Source: Xylaria sp. FL1777 (Eukaryota; Ascomycota; Sordariomycetes; Xylariales; Xylariaceae). From it: DNA of 64,000 nt. Both the position numbers and the translations under genes were made by a program. Shown one piece after another: positions 24,450-36,761 of this stretch (positions within the stretch are counted from its first letter, which is position 1; every line of letters begins with the position of its first letter). The notes under the pieces were generated by a model, which saw nothing but the letters and a program-made list of their open reading frames with translations, searched no databases and was not told the origin of the DNA. The stretch lies in NCBI GenBank assembly GCA_022578965.1, contig MU400527.1:372001-436000 (forward strand), given 5' to 3'.

Positions 24450-26884
24450 TCACGAACTTGGAGCAGCCGAGAAAGTAGGAACAATGGACATAGCTTGCTC
24501 GGGCCCGCGATGACTCAACAATACACACTCTAGCGGCGGATTGAGAAATGAATAGTGATCATATCCCACAGCGGATGATCCAAAAAAGGGGCTACTGGCC
24601 ATGGCATCGGCAACCAAAGCGCTCCATTCGTCCGAGTCCGCACTGCTAGAGTGTTCTTGCGACGGGTCTACTGCAGGCAAGTACTCGTCTGCGACAGCTT
24701 GAATATCCTCAGCTATCTTCCTGGATAGAGGCCATATTTCCCCATGTATCGTAAGGATTCGTATAAGAGTATTGATTCTCTCTCGAAAGGCTGGCGAGTC
24801 CAGTCCTAGGAATACGCAAGCGTCTAAGTATACGATAGCGACCCTTAACAAGCCTGGGATCATCTAATCTTTGGTCAGTTTCATTCCTTTCAATAGCAAG
24901 GAGCTTTGCTCGGAGGAATATGAAAGGGAACAAGAAGTGTTAGACCCGATGAGAGACTTCACTTCTCGAAACCTTGTAGCAAGGGAGAAGAGCAGTTCTA
25001 ATAGCAGCTGGCTTACCAAGGGCCGAAGACTCTTGACTGGAAAAGGAGACCGAAACATATCGCAGACGTTGTTGGCTGCCTGGATATCGACAGGGTGCGG
25101 ATTCCAGCCGAATTGTTTTACAACTTGTCCCTTACGGTCAGGTCCGCGACCAGGACCTAACGGAAAGTATTCGCGTACATTGAGACCTTTTCTTAATGCA
25201 GACTGTCTAAGTCGAATTCGACTTCTGTTCGTCAAAGTTAGTGACTGACACCCAATGCTTTTCGTTACAATGCGTTAGCCCTACATATGTGCCCACGCCA
25301 CAGCAGCGAAAAGTACTTGATCAGGCCGTCCGTCTGGGTCGACTTCAGATAAACAAGCGTCCAGTTAGCCACGATTACTTCCAAGGGGTTCGAAGGGGAA
25401 ATAGCAGGCACAAGTGTCATCAGCCTCGCGACTTCGCGATGATGCAGGTAGATAATACGAAGAGGCGAATAACTCACTGACTTCCATTTTCCACTGAGGA
25501 ACACGGCGCAAAAAGCCACAAATCTTCGAGTCTGCCTGATTGATCCCTTCTATATCCTCATCGTCCTCACTACTCACTTCATTACACAGAAATGATATGT
25601 CAGCCTGTATGCGACAAATCTCGATTTTGGATGCCAAAGACGGGACTTCTGAACGCCCGAGATCAATTTCTCTTTCGTACTGCAAAAGAGAAATAGGCGA
25701 CGGAATATCCTAGAAAATCACCAATCTTGTTAGCTATAAAGTTTGTCGAACAACAGAGCAGTTTCAAATCAGGAATAATCTCCCCGGTCAAGAGACAGTA
25801 GCAAGTGGTACACCTACCCCTGCTTGATACTCCCATTCTTCTGAGTAGGGTATGTCCACATCTGATTCGACGTCGTAAGTGTCGACTGTCGGCTCTGTCT
25901 CGTTTACACGCCGTACCACACCCTGGAACTCTATATACCACCAAGTCCGTCGATAGCTCTCTGCCCGCACTGGGTCTGAAGTGCGATCTGCGAAAGCTTT
26001 GCGGTGCATGCCAAGCTCTATCGCCATTTTCCAACTTCGGTTTACGAAGCTTATATGGTGTACAAATTTGCTTTCGCCAAAAGCAATAGAGGCTAATAAA
26101 TGCAGACCTTGTACAGACTGGACTGTGAAGGGTAAAGGGCCACAAGCTGCGGCATAAGCTACCTCACGAAGGTCGCTTAACCGGGCATCTCTGATATATA
26201 ACGCGCCACAGAAGTCGATGACGGAAAGCAAGAAGTGATATGTGTTGGGATCAGCCTCGACATACTTGTAAAAGTACTTCTTTGGCGGGAGAATAGGATG
26301 ACCAGGGTAGAAATGGTCAAAAAAGGCGCATGCTAGCGATTCATATCCGTTCGTGCCATTTGTCTTGGGCGCCGTCCAGCCATTTGGCAAGTTATTTGAA
26401 ATGTCGAAGGGTGAGATCTTAGACGCACACCTAGTTGCGTCGACATGTTGTGATGGGGATATCGGTGGCTTGTCTGATATTAAGCTCCGCTTTTTCGGGT
26501 CTCGGATGCCTCGCCTTGATTTCGTATAATAGCAAGGCTTTTGTTCTACAAGACATCGACCACAGGCCGGTTGCCTTGCATCACATTTTACGCTGTGATG
26601 AATTATTTAGTCATCGTCATCGTGGCGAAGCAGCAAGATCGAGCGACGCGGTGGGGTAATTTGCTCGCGACCACGATAGTACAAAGAACATTACATAAGG
26701 CCAAGGCTCTAGGATTCATAGTGGAGGAAACATACTGTTTGCTACGGCACTGAACGCATGCTAATGAGGCACGAATGCTTGCCTTGGACCGGCTGCCCGC
26801 CGGTTTTGGACCAGAGGCGTCTGACAACTCGGATGGGCTCTGGCGGCCGATATCACGTGCGTCTCTCCTATTGTCGAGAGCCAT
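24450..26884 (-). CDS. Zn(II)2Cys6 fungal transcription factor
   Basis: Nuclear DNA-binding regulator. Exons: 26884-26736, 26592-25818, 25709-25478, 25431-25317, 25224-25017 and 24863-24450, for 630 residues. The zinc cluster at residues 43-70 is exact, C-x2-C-x6-C-x6-C-x2-C-x6-C, split by intron 1 inside the codon for His50 (RSK-H-VKCD). A basic linker follows (KSRRGIRDPKKR). The middle region has the fungal-specific transcription-factor domain, with VQSVQGLHLLASIAFGESKF and RRTWWYIEFQGVV. The C-terminal exon continues it (VIYLDACVFLGLDSPAFRERI in context, then IHGEIWPLSRKIAEDIQAV). Exon 3 to 4 is the weak point: a 46-base intron (25477-25432) keeps frame, but the skipped bases also look coding in the next frame. 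Targets are unknown; no metabolic cluster adjoins. Confidence 0.85.
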
Positions 26885-29099
26885 TGTGACAACTCAATTG
26901 AGACAACTCAAGGTCCGATTCGAACTTGAAGGGCGAAGGGCTGATGTGGTGTAACAATCCTAATATGGATTAGACGTATAATGACGAAGTCCCATTAGGG
27001 ACTTGGTGGCATTTCGCTTGGTCTTGTAGTGTGGTCGATATTAGTGTAGAAGTTATGCGGCATAGAACTGGAGTGATGATATATGAGTGAGCTGAGGGCT
27101 CCATCACCTCGTGCTAGTAAGGATAGCCCCCATGTACTGTACCTGCGGACTTATAAGCCTTGGGAGGCCATTGAGGCTGCAAGGACCCGGGGTGCCAGGG
27201 GTGTTGCCAAGAATACTACAAAGTACCCGGACGTCAAGAAAGGGTTCCAGTCGTATCAAATGACGACGACGATGATGTTGTAGTTGAGAGGAAGACAGGT
27301 CAGGCGACGTGGATCTGGGGTGAGCGGCGCAGGCAGCCAGCGGGTTTTCTATGGGATAGAGGCCGTGAAGGGTCAGAGGTCAGACCAGGGGTTCCGCCAA
27401 GGTGCAGGGCAGGAGAGCGGACCTAAGCCCATGGTGTTGAGGTGCTGACAGCCTCCATTCCCTACCTTCAATCTTACGGCATAACGGCGGGCCAGATCCC
27501 GGGCTAAGGCCAGCGGCCATCTGGGCTGACCGAAATAAGTATGATCTGGCGCGTAGCGACCTGCCTGCCTTGATAATACGCATATGTAGTAGCCGAGATC
27601 TGGGATAGATGAGAGGGACGACACTTGGAATTCAGTATCATACCTACGTACCTACACGCGTAACATGTACGTGGCTTGTACGCATGGCTACGATGGCGAT
27701 GATGGCGATACGAGTTTGGTTCATTACCTAATATGCCTTCGCTGGCAGCCGGTGCTGGTTATCAGTTTAGTCCAGTCCTTTTGTCGCGAACTGCTGACCT
27801 GTGGAGACGGTCTGACTTGGATAGATTTGCCTGCCTGCTGTAGCGAGTGTCAAGGGTTCTAGGTATCTCTTTCATCATTTGGTCAATTGATCGAGGGTCA
27901 GGTTCGCTATGATTGGCCGCGATGCGGAAATGAAATAGTAGTAGAATGGGCGATCCCGGAGAGTTTACCTTTTGGTGCCCAAGGCAGAATGCAGAATGGG
28001 GAAGATCGAAGTGGCACCGCCCCATATTGTCCATTTGTCGGTGTAAGTAGAAGCGAAGAGAGCAACCTAATACCACCGTTGCACAAGTAATTACCTAATA
28101 CCTAATACTATCTAATACTACCTACAGTATCTAAGTACCTAAGGTCAGGTACCTACTGTACCAAATCTTTGCTGCGTTGAATCAACAAATTGTAGAGCAA
28201 TAATTTGCCCAAATTTTCCACGTTTAAATATTTCTTTTTAACTATCGATTGATATTGAATTGATTCTCAATTGACTACCAATTGACCGATATTCAACCAT
28301 TTGTTTCCATGTTTGAAGTAGGCACCTAGGTACGTAGGTACATAGGTAGTTTAAACGTTAGGAAGAACAATTGATTACATATGCTTGAGTAATAGTTTGT
28401 TCAGCGTCTGCTAGACTATGCAGGGCTAGTACAATGTATGGTCCCTAAGTACATACCTGGTAATACCGGTATATAGGTATTTGACATCATATGTGGTTGG
28501 CAAGTTTGCCGCAAAGATGACACACATAGCGATGCATTAGACTCCATGTTTAGCAGACTAGCAGCGCTATCTTTAGCCAGCCGAGTACACATAGGCTTTT
28601 AGATCTCTGTTTTATGTGGCTTAAGTCGTGGCTGATGTGGTAAGACACATTGCAGGGCTTGGCATGCACTGATCCCTGCGGGTGGGTGAGCACATGGGCA
28701 CGGAGTATGCTTGGTACGTAAGGTACTTCGGTAGGTAACCGGCACAGGATCCCCCAATGAGGAGGGCGACCGGGATTGGCTCCAACGTGCCATGTACCTC
28801 GGCCATTGAGCCCGCCTGCAGTCGGCATTACCGTGTAACCTGCACTACCGTTTTAACGCGGGTTGCGCGCGTAACCGAACCCAAGCAAGTGTTTCTACTC
28901 ACTGAACCGGATGTGTATATGCATTTTATACAACCATCTAACATCCTTTCCGTGACAACGATCCCAGCCGACACGCGGAGCTCACACGTCCTCTTACCGG
29001 CGCTGGCCAATCCGACAATGGCAACGTAGCGCGTTGCCTTCGAGAAAATCACACGAGCGTCCATCGCGTCCATCCCGCCCATCCCGCCCGTCGACCCGT
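26885..29099. other. Divergent intergenic region, transcription factor / PEX2
   Basis: 2.2 kb serving as upstream DNA for both flanking genes. TACCTA/TAGGTA arrays at about 28090-28165 and 28318-28350, with an AT-rich stretch between them at 28170-28310. No supported gene; a 90-codon frame ending at 29029 is treated as an upstream ORF of PEX2. Confidence 0.5.
29018..29029 (+). promoter_or_regulatory. Minimal upstream ORF before PEX2
   Basis: ATG-GCA-ACG-TAG, a three-codon ORF ending 70 bases before the PEX2 ATG. It counts only if the transcript starts upstream of it. The same stop also ends a longer in-frame ORF from ATG 28757. Confidence 0.4.
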
Positions 29100-30506
29100 A
29101 TGAGCTCCTCCAGCTTTGCCCAGGCCCAGCAGCGCCTGGCTGCGCGGCGACAGGCTCGTGAACAAGAAGCCCAGGCTCAGCTCGCTGCTCATCGCGACGC
29201 CTCGCGCGCCTGGTCGCAAGTTACTCGCCTGCCGTTCCCCCTCGACCGGCTAGGATCTACGTCGTTGTCTGCATGGGAGCTGGTCTCGTCGCGCGAAGGT
29301 ACCAAGCCCACCTTTCGCGTCGGGCAGGTAGATGCCGAGCTACTAGATGAAGATTTGGTCCAGCAACTACGCGATCAGGTTGGCGAGGCCCTCAAATACC
29401 TGGGAACTAACCTCAAGGACAACTGGGCCGCCGAAATCCTCCTAGCTCTTCGTGCTATACTCTTCAAGCTCACGGTTTGGGATCACGATGCTACTTATGG
29501 TGCTGCCTTGCAAAATCTAAAATACACCGATGCCCGTCGCAAAGGCCCTGTTTTGGTGCCCCCGAGTAGATGGCAAAAGAGTTTGTACGGCTTGGTAACG
29601 GTGGCGGGGAAATACGGCTGGACAAAGTGGGAGAATTGGCTCCTGAACCAAGATAATGGTTACGACGAGCCCTCGCCTTGGGTGAAACGACTATCTAACC
29701 TTACAACTCGGGTCACGACTGTGCATTCGATGGCCTCTTTCGCTTCCTTCCTAGTGTTCCTACTTCATGGGAGATACCGCACCATCCTCGACAGGGCATT
29801 AAGGATGCGTTTAGCACCCCCCACTAGCCAAGTCAGTCGTGAAGTCTCTTTTGAATACCTCAATCGGCAACTAGTCTGGCATGCATTCACTGAGTTCCTT
29901 TTGTTTGTCCTACCTTTGGTGGGTATTAATCGATGGCGGCGATGGTTGAGTCGTACGTGGAGGAAAACGAAGGAACTCATCCACGTCGGGCCTGAAGAAG
30001 ACGCAGGGGATAAAAAGGGGGAGTTCGCCTTCTTGCCTGAACGCACATGTGCCATATGCTACCAGGACCAGAATAGCGCAGTTTCGGAGACGGAAGTTCT
30101 GGCAGCAGCTGCATCGAGTGGAGTAGTAGGATCAGCACAGACTGATATCACAAATCCATACGAGACGATTCCTTGTGGGTGTATCTATTGCTTCGTCTGC
30201 ATAGCGACACGTTTGGAACGTGAGGAAGGCGAGGGGTGGACTTGCCTACGCTGTGGTGAATTGGTGAAGGAATGTAAGCCCTGGAGTGGTGATGTCCTGG
30301 AAGAACAGCCAAAATCACCCTTTCCCAATACAAAGCACGTTGGGTTCGTCGATGACGATAATGGCAGCATACATTCGGCTAAAGAGGCCGAACTTGAAGC
30401 CCAGAATACAGAACCCGGCATTGATGCTCATGGAAGTACTGAAGATACGGATTCTGAAATTTATGAAGAGGAGGAAGCTGGAGTTAATGATGGTTTTGAA
30501 GACTAA
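29100..30506 (+). CDS. PEX2: Peroxisomal RING E3 ligase Pex2
   Basis: Peroxisomal membrane RING peroxin that, with Pex10 and Pex12, ubiquitinates the import receptor Pex5 for recycling. Single exon, 468 residues from ATG 29100 (the frame is open upstream, but with no earlier ATG). N-terminal Gln/Ala-rich helix (AQAQQRLAARRQAREQEAQA), then the Pex2/Pex12 N-terminal domain with RLGSTSLSAWELVSSREGTK and hydrophobic segments (VHSMASFASFLVFLLHG, FTEFLLFVLPLVGI). The RING at about 317-385 reads C317-x2-C320 ... PCGCIYCFVC ... C382-x2-C385, with a long Ala/Ser loop between the first two pairs. The tail after 385 is acidic (EDTDSEIYEEEE). Identification as Pex2 rather than Pex10 or Pex12 rests on the N-terminal block and the RING spacing. 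Confidence 0.93.
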   Translation: MSSSSFAQAQQRLAARRQAREQEAQAQLAAHRDASRAWSQVTRLPFPLDRLGSTSLSAWELVSSREGTKPTFRVGQVDAELLDEDLVQQLRDQVGEALKYLGTNLKDNWAAEILLALRAILFKLTVWDHDATYGAALQNLKYTDARRKGPVLVPPSRWQKSLYGLVTVAGKYGWTKWENWLLNQDNGYDEPSPWVKRLSNLTTRVTTVHSMASFASFLVFLLHGRYRTILDRALRMRLAPPTSQVSREVSFEYLNRQLVWHAFTEFLLFVLPLVGINRWRRWLSRTWRKTKELIHVGPEEDAGDKKGEFAFLPERTCAICYQDQNSAVSETEVLAAAASSGVVGSAQTDITNPYETIPCGCIYCFVCIATRLEREEGEGWTCLRCGELVKECKPWSGDVLEEQPKSPFPNTKHVGFVDDDNGSIHSAKEAELEAQNTEPGIDAHGSTEDTDSEIYEEEEAGVNDGFED

Positions 30507-32485
30507 CTACGGCCCCATCTTCGGTCAAGGCCCCTTCCTTCGAGCGCTTCTACCAATCAATCGGACAAATGGATTATTGACCCATCTAGGAAAGTAACAT
30601 TGGGTTCAAATAAGTCATGCTTGAAGAACCTCGCGCATTAATACTTCCCCGTGGCTATCCTTGGATTTGTTCGTGTCCAACGAACCCTGAGATTCGTATC
30701 ATCTCAACCTATCAACATACGGTTCTTGCGTCGTACGAGAATCGAGGTAACACCCGGCCGATCATTTGGATTTATCGTCTTTCCATATTTTAGAGGAATT
30801 GCGGCTATCTATGCTCATGGGACGATTGTTACCGCAGTCTAAACCTCTCTATTCATCTACGTATCTACGTCGCTAAGCGTACAGAGGCGAACTAAGGCGA
30901 GATCATCCGAAGGATCTAGGACATCAGGTTCACCTCCTTCGAGACTCATTCAACCACTCAGAAGAGTAGTGAAAAAAGCCAGGCAGGATGATTTTTGAGC
31001 AAGGAACGCAGCGCAGAATTCATGCTGGTTAGGAATACCTAAATGCAAGGGTTTGGCTTTCTTAACTCAATGGCGAGCTTGTCAGTGGCCGGAAACTTTC
31101 AAGAGAGACGCATGCTTTGATGAATTAGCCAAGCAACGGTGGAGCTCTCCATGAAGACAGAGAAAACATACCATTCTCCACCATGACTAGGTAATATACT
31201 AGTTTACACACGCTGTTCCCTTCCTGTACAAGATTCAATGGGGCCCTAACCAAAATAATATGTATATACCCTGAACTAGGTCACCCCTATCCGCAAACAA
31301 GTCCTACGTGTATCATCAATCGTTACCGAAGTCCCAATTAAGCTCGTACTCCAACGGGGTATCAAATTGATGTCCCGGAAACGCTATTAACTTAATGTAT
31401 GAACCTAGTAGTTATGTATACATCTAGCAAGGGCCACTAGGACTTGTAATAGGCATAGTGTATAAATAGACAGATAATCATTCCAAATCTCCTGCAGATC
31501 ACGAACCTACCGTACATACATCGCTTCACCCTCCCAAGGGAAATCGGCTATCTGAATATTTATTTATATTTATATCGTATCGTTCGCCTCACCCATTCCC
31601 CTTAGGGGACCCTGCTGAGTTCGTGAAATCAATGTCCGCAGGGTCTAGCGCTAGATAGAGAACAAAGAACGCCTTGAACAGGACAGGGTAACAATCCTTT
31701 GATATTTTTTCTTTAAATTGACATGAAACGCGCTTTTTCACAGCCTTGTCCTAATATCAGCTAGCTAGCTAGCTAGGACTGCAGTCCTATCTGGCACAAA
31801 TTGCGCCATGCAAGGCCTGTGCATCAACATTGCATCAAAGCCTACCTCACTCGGACTACAACTGAGATCCTGAGATCTCTCTGCCCGATATAGAAGGACA
31901 GATAGATTGATGGGTAGGTAGGTAGGCAGGTAGGTGACACAGTATATGCGCAAGGTACCCAACTCTACCAGCGATCATTTTCAAAACCTGTCGTGGCGTT
32001 GAGAGCGAATCCCGACGAGTAGATACACGTCAAGAAACCCAATCAATCTAGTTAGCTATCTAGGCCTTAGAGTAGGCAAGCAGTCCGAGCGAGACCGATG
32101 TACATCTTGTTGACAGTCTTATCTTGAAGCACTCTCAACTGGAATCTCCGTGCTTTCAATAGTGCGATTAAGTATGTATTTTAGTTCATGGACCCCCAAG
32201 TCCATATACGCATACATACTGCGCAAGACGCGCCGCCTACGCATACTATGCCCATCACCAATGCACCACCATTGTGTTCATTTCCACTTACAAGCCTATA
32301 TAAGGCACAGCCCACAGCGCACATTCTTGTTTCTAGCCCAAGTCAAGCGATACCAGGATATATGGTGTCTATCGCTAGGCAGTGTGTCCTATCCGAATAA
32401 TCTCTATATCGGGAGCCTCCAAGAGAAGACATCACCTTTACTTTCGTTACTCGTTCTTTGGTCTTCGTCAAGTGCTACCTACTTC
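30507..32485. other. Convergent intergenic region, PEX2 / KAP120
   Basis: About 2 kb between two 3' ends, unusually long for convergent fungal genes. Contains (AGCT)n at 31759-31776 and a GTAG/GCAG run at about 31913-31933. No supported gene. Confidence 0.5.
31759..31776. repeat. (AGCT)n microsatellite
   Basis: Four AGCT units plus AG, in the PEX2/KAP120 intergenic region. Confidence 0.95.
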
Positions 32486-35400
32486 CTACGCGTTCACGCC
32501 ATGCGAGGCAGACGATTTATTTTCCAAATCTTGAAATCCAGCAAGAACGTCCTTGTCCACATTAGCCCACCATTCTTGGAACATCTGCTCACCGACGATC
32601 TGTGCAAGACCTTGCAACCTCTCTTTAACAAACGTATAAGAGACGATAGTGTGAACAGGATCAGTAATATAGAGTTCGCGCTCCACGATGTCCTTATTAG
32701 TGTCCCATTCGGCAGGAGAGAGTTTCTTCGTATCGTATAGCCTATCGTGGCCGGGCCTATCATCGTCCCAGATTTGGTAGATAACACTAGTCCACATAGC
32801 GAGATAGTGCTGTAGCTTCCTTATACACAGGCCGGCCATGGGTTGGGGAAGCTCAAGCAGACGCGTGATGCCGAGGAGATTCAGTTTGAGCTGATCAGGT
32901 TCCACCATGCTGTCGAAACTTAAAAACCACTCATCACTGAGCCAGTCCCAGAGATTCTCGATAGGTCCCAATGTACCAAGCATTGCAATGAACGTAGAGG
33001 GGTCTATAAAAGCGATTCGAGAGAGCATGGTTAGGTAGCCTGCCAAGTTGTGAGGATCAAGGTGGCTCCATCTCTTCTTGGGCCCCGATGTTTGGTGAGC
33101 CTCATATACATCATGAATTCCTTCGAGCAGATGTTTTAGAAATCCAGTCTCTACCACGTCCCGCATCAATGTTTGAAAGCCCTGGTCCCCGCCGAGTCGA
33201 TGGGAGAGGTACAAGAACAATTCAATATGATTCTTGACCAGGGCCACCTGCTCACGACTCTTCGTTTCCAGGCATGCTAAAAGTGATTTCAGAAGTGGTT
33301 TTCGATAGTAGTCCTCAAGAAGTGACTGGGGAGCCAAAGTAATATAACAACCGACGATTTTGATAAATATTAGAGGATAATAGTTTTGGCTCGCAAGTTG
33401 TTCGATTCCCACACTAGCGAGACTGATGAGACCAGAAGATAAAGGGGACTGGGCATTTTGTAAAAGATGAAGCCATAAATTCAACACTTCTTCGTGCAGA
33501 TAGTAGGAGTTGTCAGTCCCTTCTTGGGTAGCTTCGACGATCAATGGCAGTACTAGATGCTGATACCGTTGGAACTCGGTTTTCATAGCGACGACGAGGC
33601 TTTGCAAGATCTCCAAAACTGCTTGCTTCATCATAAAATCAAGGCTGCTCGCCGAGCTCCAGATATTTGGTAGCACATGCATTACAAGATCGCTAAATGG
33701 AGCGATGTTATTGTCCATCCGCGAAATCAGACCTCGTAGAGTGTCGACGATAGCTAGTTTTGTCTCTTCGACCTCTACGATCTGTATCAGGTTTATGAGT
33801 TCTTTTAATACATATGGCGCCTGGATTACGAAGCCATCGTGGTCGAAATCAAAGTCATCTACAACAAGTTTGAACTGCCTTGCAGCTGTGATTCGAACAA
33901 CAATATCATTATGGGGATCGTCAGAGTTGAGAAAATGCCTGAAGATCTCGTAAACCAATGGACGCGTCTCATCAGATATTTTCACTGGTACCCATTGGCT
34001 CAAGAGAATGGCAATACGCCGCCGGAGAACCTGGCACATATAAGTTGCCCGTACTGCATCAGTCGCGATTACTGATTTGAGTAGGGCATCGAAATCAAAA
34101 TCGCTCCCTGCTACTAAAGGGGCTGCCAGACCCATGGTTGTATAAACAGCCTCTTTAGTGGTAATGTTGGCCTCTGGATCTTGAACCGTCGTAAAGTAAG
34201 CCAGTAAGGGTTTGAGTAAGAGATCTTTGTAGTAGATGAGTAGGTCCAAAAGGAGCCTCTCAGCACACGGCCGTACTTCCCAATGGTAGGCACTACTTTG
34301 ATTCTCTGCTTTTCGCTCCCATTCCTCTGGGTCGTCTTCCCAGGCTTCCATGTCCACTTTTCTGAGCACTAAAAGACGAGTGGTGATAGTGTGCGCGATT
34401 TGACTAATAAATTCATCTGAGAAGATCTGCGATTTAATCAAGCTGATAGCTTTTTGTTGCTCCATGACATCTTCTTTTGTACTGTACCTAGTCGATTGAA
34501 CTGTCCGGTGTATCATTGTCTGACAATCTCTCATCAGAAGCAGACCTTTCAGAGCAATTTCCTCCATAAAAGGTCTCTCAGCACTCGTCTCGGTCTCAAT
34601 CGAGGCGCTGCCTTGGTAAGTTCCCTCTGATGCGCCGAAAAGTAGCGAAAATTCGGCAACAAGGTTCCAATACAAACTAATAAGCTCAGCAGAGCCAGGC
34701 AGCAAGGCGAAACAACCTGGACGCATGGATGACATCTGGATATGCAGCTTTGTGAACTGGAGTAGGTGCTTCCTGATAGCCGGATAGTTCTCATTCCTCA
34801 GGGGGAGTAACTGTTGAAAATGCATCTGGGCAAGGGCCCAGATTTGCTGAGCAACTGCGTCTTTGTGGGGAAGGTCATATCCCGTAATCAGAAGGCGGCG
34901 AAGAGTCTTAAATGTCGTCAGGCTAATTCCCATAGCTGCCACAGCATTTCTCTCGTCGCCTTGGCCACCAGTCACAAAAGCGAACCACAGACTTGTATTA
35001 GCATGATAGATCTCTGTTAGGACCTGGACAAGCTCTGGGATGACAGCGTGTAAAGCCTTCTGGGATTTCATCAACCGAGCGCTGCCCAGTTCCTTCACAA
35101 CCTGTAGCAGGATCAAGAGAGCACCAGCAAGAGACTGGTTGTCATTCTGTAACGTCTTGACCTGACTGACGAGGCTATCTAAAGCATCAGGCCACTGGTC
35201 GGGAAAGTCGATGCGTATAATCTTGGCGACGACCAAGGCGTTGTGGAGGGCGAGCTGTGAATCACGTTCTTCTATGGAACCGCGGAACAGATTAGAGCGG
35301 ATAAGATGTTTTCCGGCGGGCGGGATGGCCTTCTTGACGGCACGGACACGCCAGATGGTTTCAATACCGTTCTTCAGCTGGATGATGGCAAGGAAGCGGA

Positions 35401-35720
35401 TTTCTCGAGGCAAGGTATTGTCGAGGAAGACTGCCTAGATCAAGGATGAGCGAGTCAGCTAGGTTTGAAGACGGTCTGGTGGCTGGGGGGTCGTCGAGTT
35501 GTCTTGGCTGGGAGCTACCAAGCTTTCCATGACTTTAGCAGAGTCATCGTACCTGTAAGGCAGGATAGTATTCTGCATGGTTTTGCCAGGACTCCAACTG
35601 CTGGCCCGCCGCTTGTCGCTGGTGGTGATCCTGCGAGGAACTAGCCGCCTGGAGAGTACGACAGAGCTCGACTCTACCAAGAGGACTCGCCGCTCCAGAG
35701 ACTTCTATAGCATATTCCAT
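32486..35720 (-). CDS. KAP120: Importin-beta family karyopherin, KAP120 / importin-11 type
   Basis: Nuclear transport receptor that binds Ran-GTP and carries cargo through the nuclear pore; yeast Kap120 is linked to ribosome biogenesis. Exons 35720-35553 and 35434-32486 give 1038 residues, matching yeast Kap120 (about 1030). The importin-beta N-terminal domain spans the intron: LCRTLQAASS, AAGQQLESWQNHAEYYPALQ, then FLDNTLPREIRFLAIIQLKN. The rest is all-helical HEAT repeats (for example KLAIVDTLRGLISRMDNNIA and QAVLEILQSLVVAMKTEF), ending with FQEWWANVDKDVLAGFQDLE. The intron is 118 bases, phase 0. The exon 1 ATG at 35720 was chosen as the only one giving the importin N-terminal block. Paralogue assignment is by length and N-terminal pattern, so a little less sure than the family. 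Confidence 0.92.
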
Positions 35721-36761
35721 GCTATAATATGACGAAGACTATATTGAGAACAATGTGAGAGGCTGGAGGTGGTGGCAGTAGTAGTAGTGGTGGTGGTGGT
35801 GGTGGTGGTGCATAATCATATTTGCCTTCCGTGATGTTGTGAGAAAGCTGTGGTTTTAGTTACATTGTAGGTGCCTCTAAAGTACCTATAACTAAGTACC
35901 TACAGGACCCAACCCCACTATGGATCGTACCTACTGTACCATTTTTCACGGACCCTTTCATTTTTAAAGTCACAGTATGCCCACATTAAACCAAGTACCT
36001 ACTACTACCTACACACAAACACGCGTCATGGAAAATAGTGGTAGTTCTTTCGAGACCAGCCATGCCTCAAGATTACATACTTACACAACCACATTTGTAT
36101 AGGTTGCGCACACACTTCGTAAAAGAGGTCACAACATCAGAGATTATAAAATACGTAGAGACAAACTCAAGATTAGGCGAACATGTGTCTATTAGCTATT
36201 ATAGATGGCTGAAGCCCTCACCTGCATATACCCTAAGTGGTAGGACACAGATTAGGACACACAGCGACGGAGACTTTCCTGACATCAAGGCGTACACCCC
36301 AGTCGAGAGAACTTTCCCGGGTAGGGCCAGCTTTGCTGTTTTTGAGGATTTTCTTATTCGACAGACCAGGAGTCGATCTTCGACAAAGGAAGAGTTACTT
36401 TCAGGGTATACTGGGTATCAGTAGAAGTAGGAAATGTTATGTCGAAAAAAAGACGTATCTCAGTACTCCGCCAGGCGAAGCATGCAAAATCAAAGCGAGT
36501 AAAAATCATGATCCACCCCTTAGCATCGTAGCTCCAGTCCATGCTTTGCCAGTGGTATTCGCTCGAAAGATGGATTGTCGAACCATTGTAAGAAGATGAG
36601 GGTATCAGCTCAGAACCAATCTTGGTAGGGTATCTTGAAATGCAGATTCCGTTCCCGACCAACCCAACAAGATGGTGTATCTCTGTAATGAAAATCATTA
36701 GGTACCACGACAACTAGGTCAGTGATCACACATGGCGCATGCGCCCTACCCGATTCGCACT
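35721..36761. other. KAP120 upstream region
   Basis: About 1 kb. Contains a (GGT)n/(AGT)n microsatellite at 35768-35811 and TACCTA motifs at about 35880-35935 and 35994-36010. A 128-codon plus-strand frame at 36038-36424 has no family features and is not accepted. Confidence 0.5.
35768..35811. repeat. (GGT)n with (AGT)n microsatellite
   Basis: Two short GGT runs flanking four AGT units, 45-90 bases upstream of the KAP120 ATG, so probably in its leader or core promoter. Confidence 0.95.

Noticed and set aside
29034..29099. Earlier start for PEX2 at the head of its open frame
   Set aside because: The frame is open to 29034 but begins with TTG; the first ATG is 29100, which gives a normal Pex2 N-terminus.
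36038..36424. 128-codon open frame on the plus strand between KAP120 and the PH-domain gene
   Set aside because: No recognisable motif, AT-rich codon use unlike neighbours, no supporting splice context.
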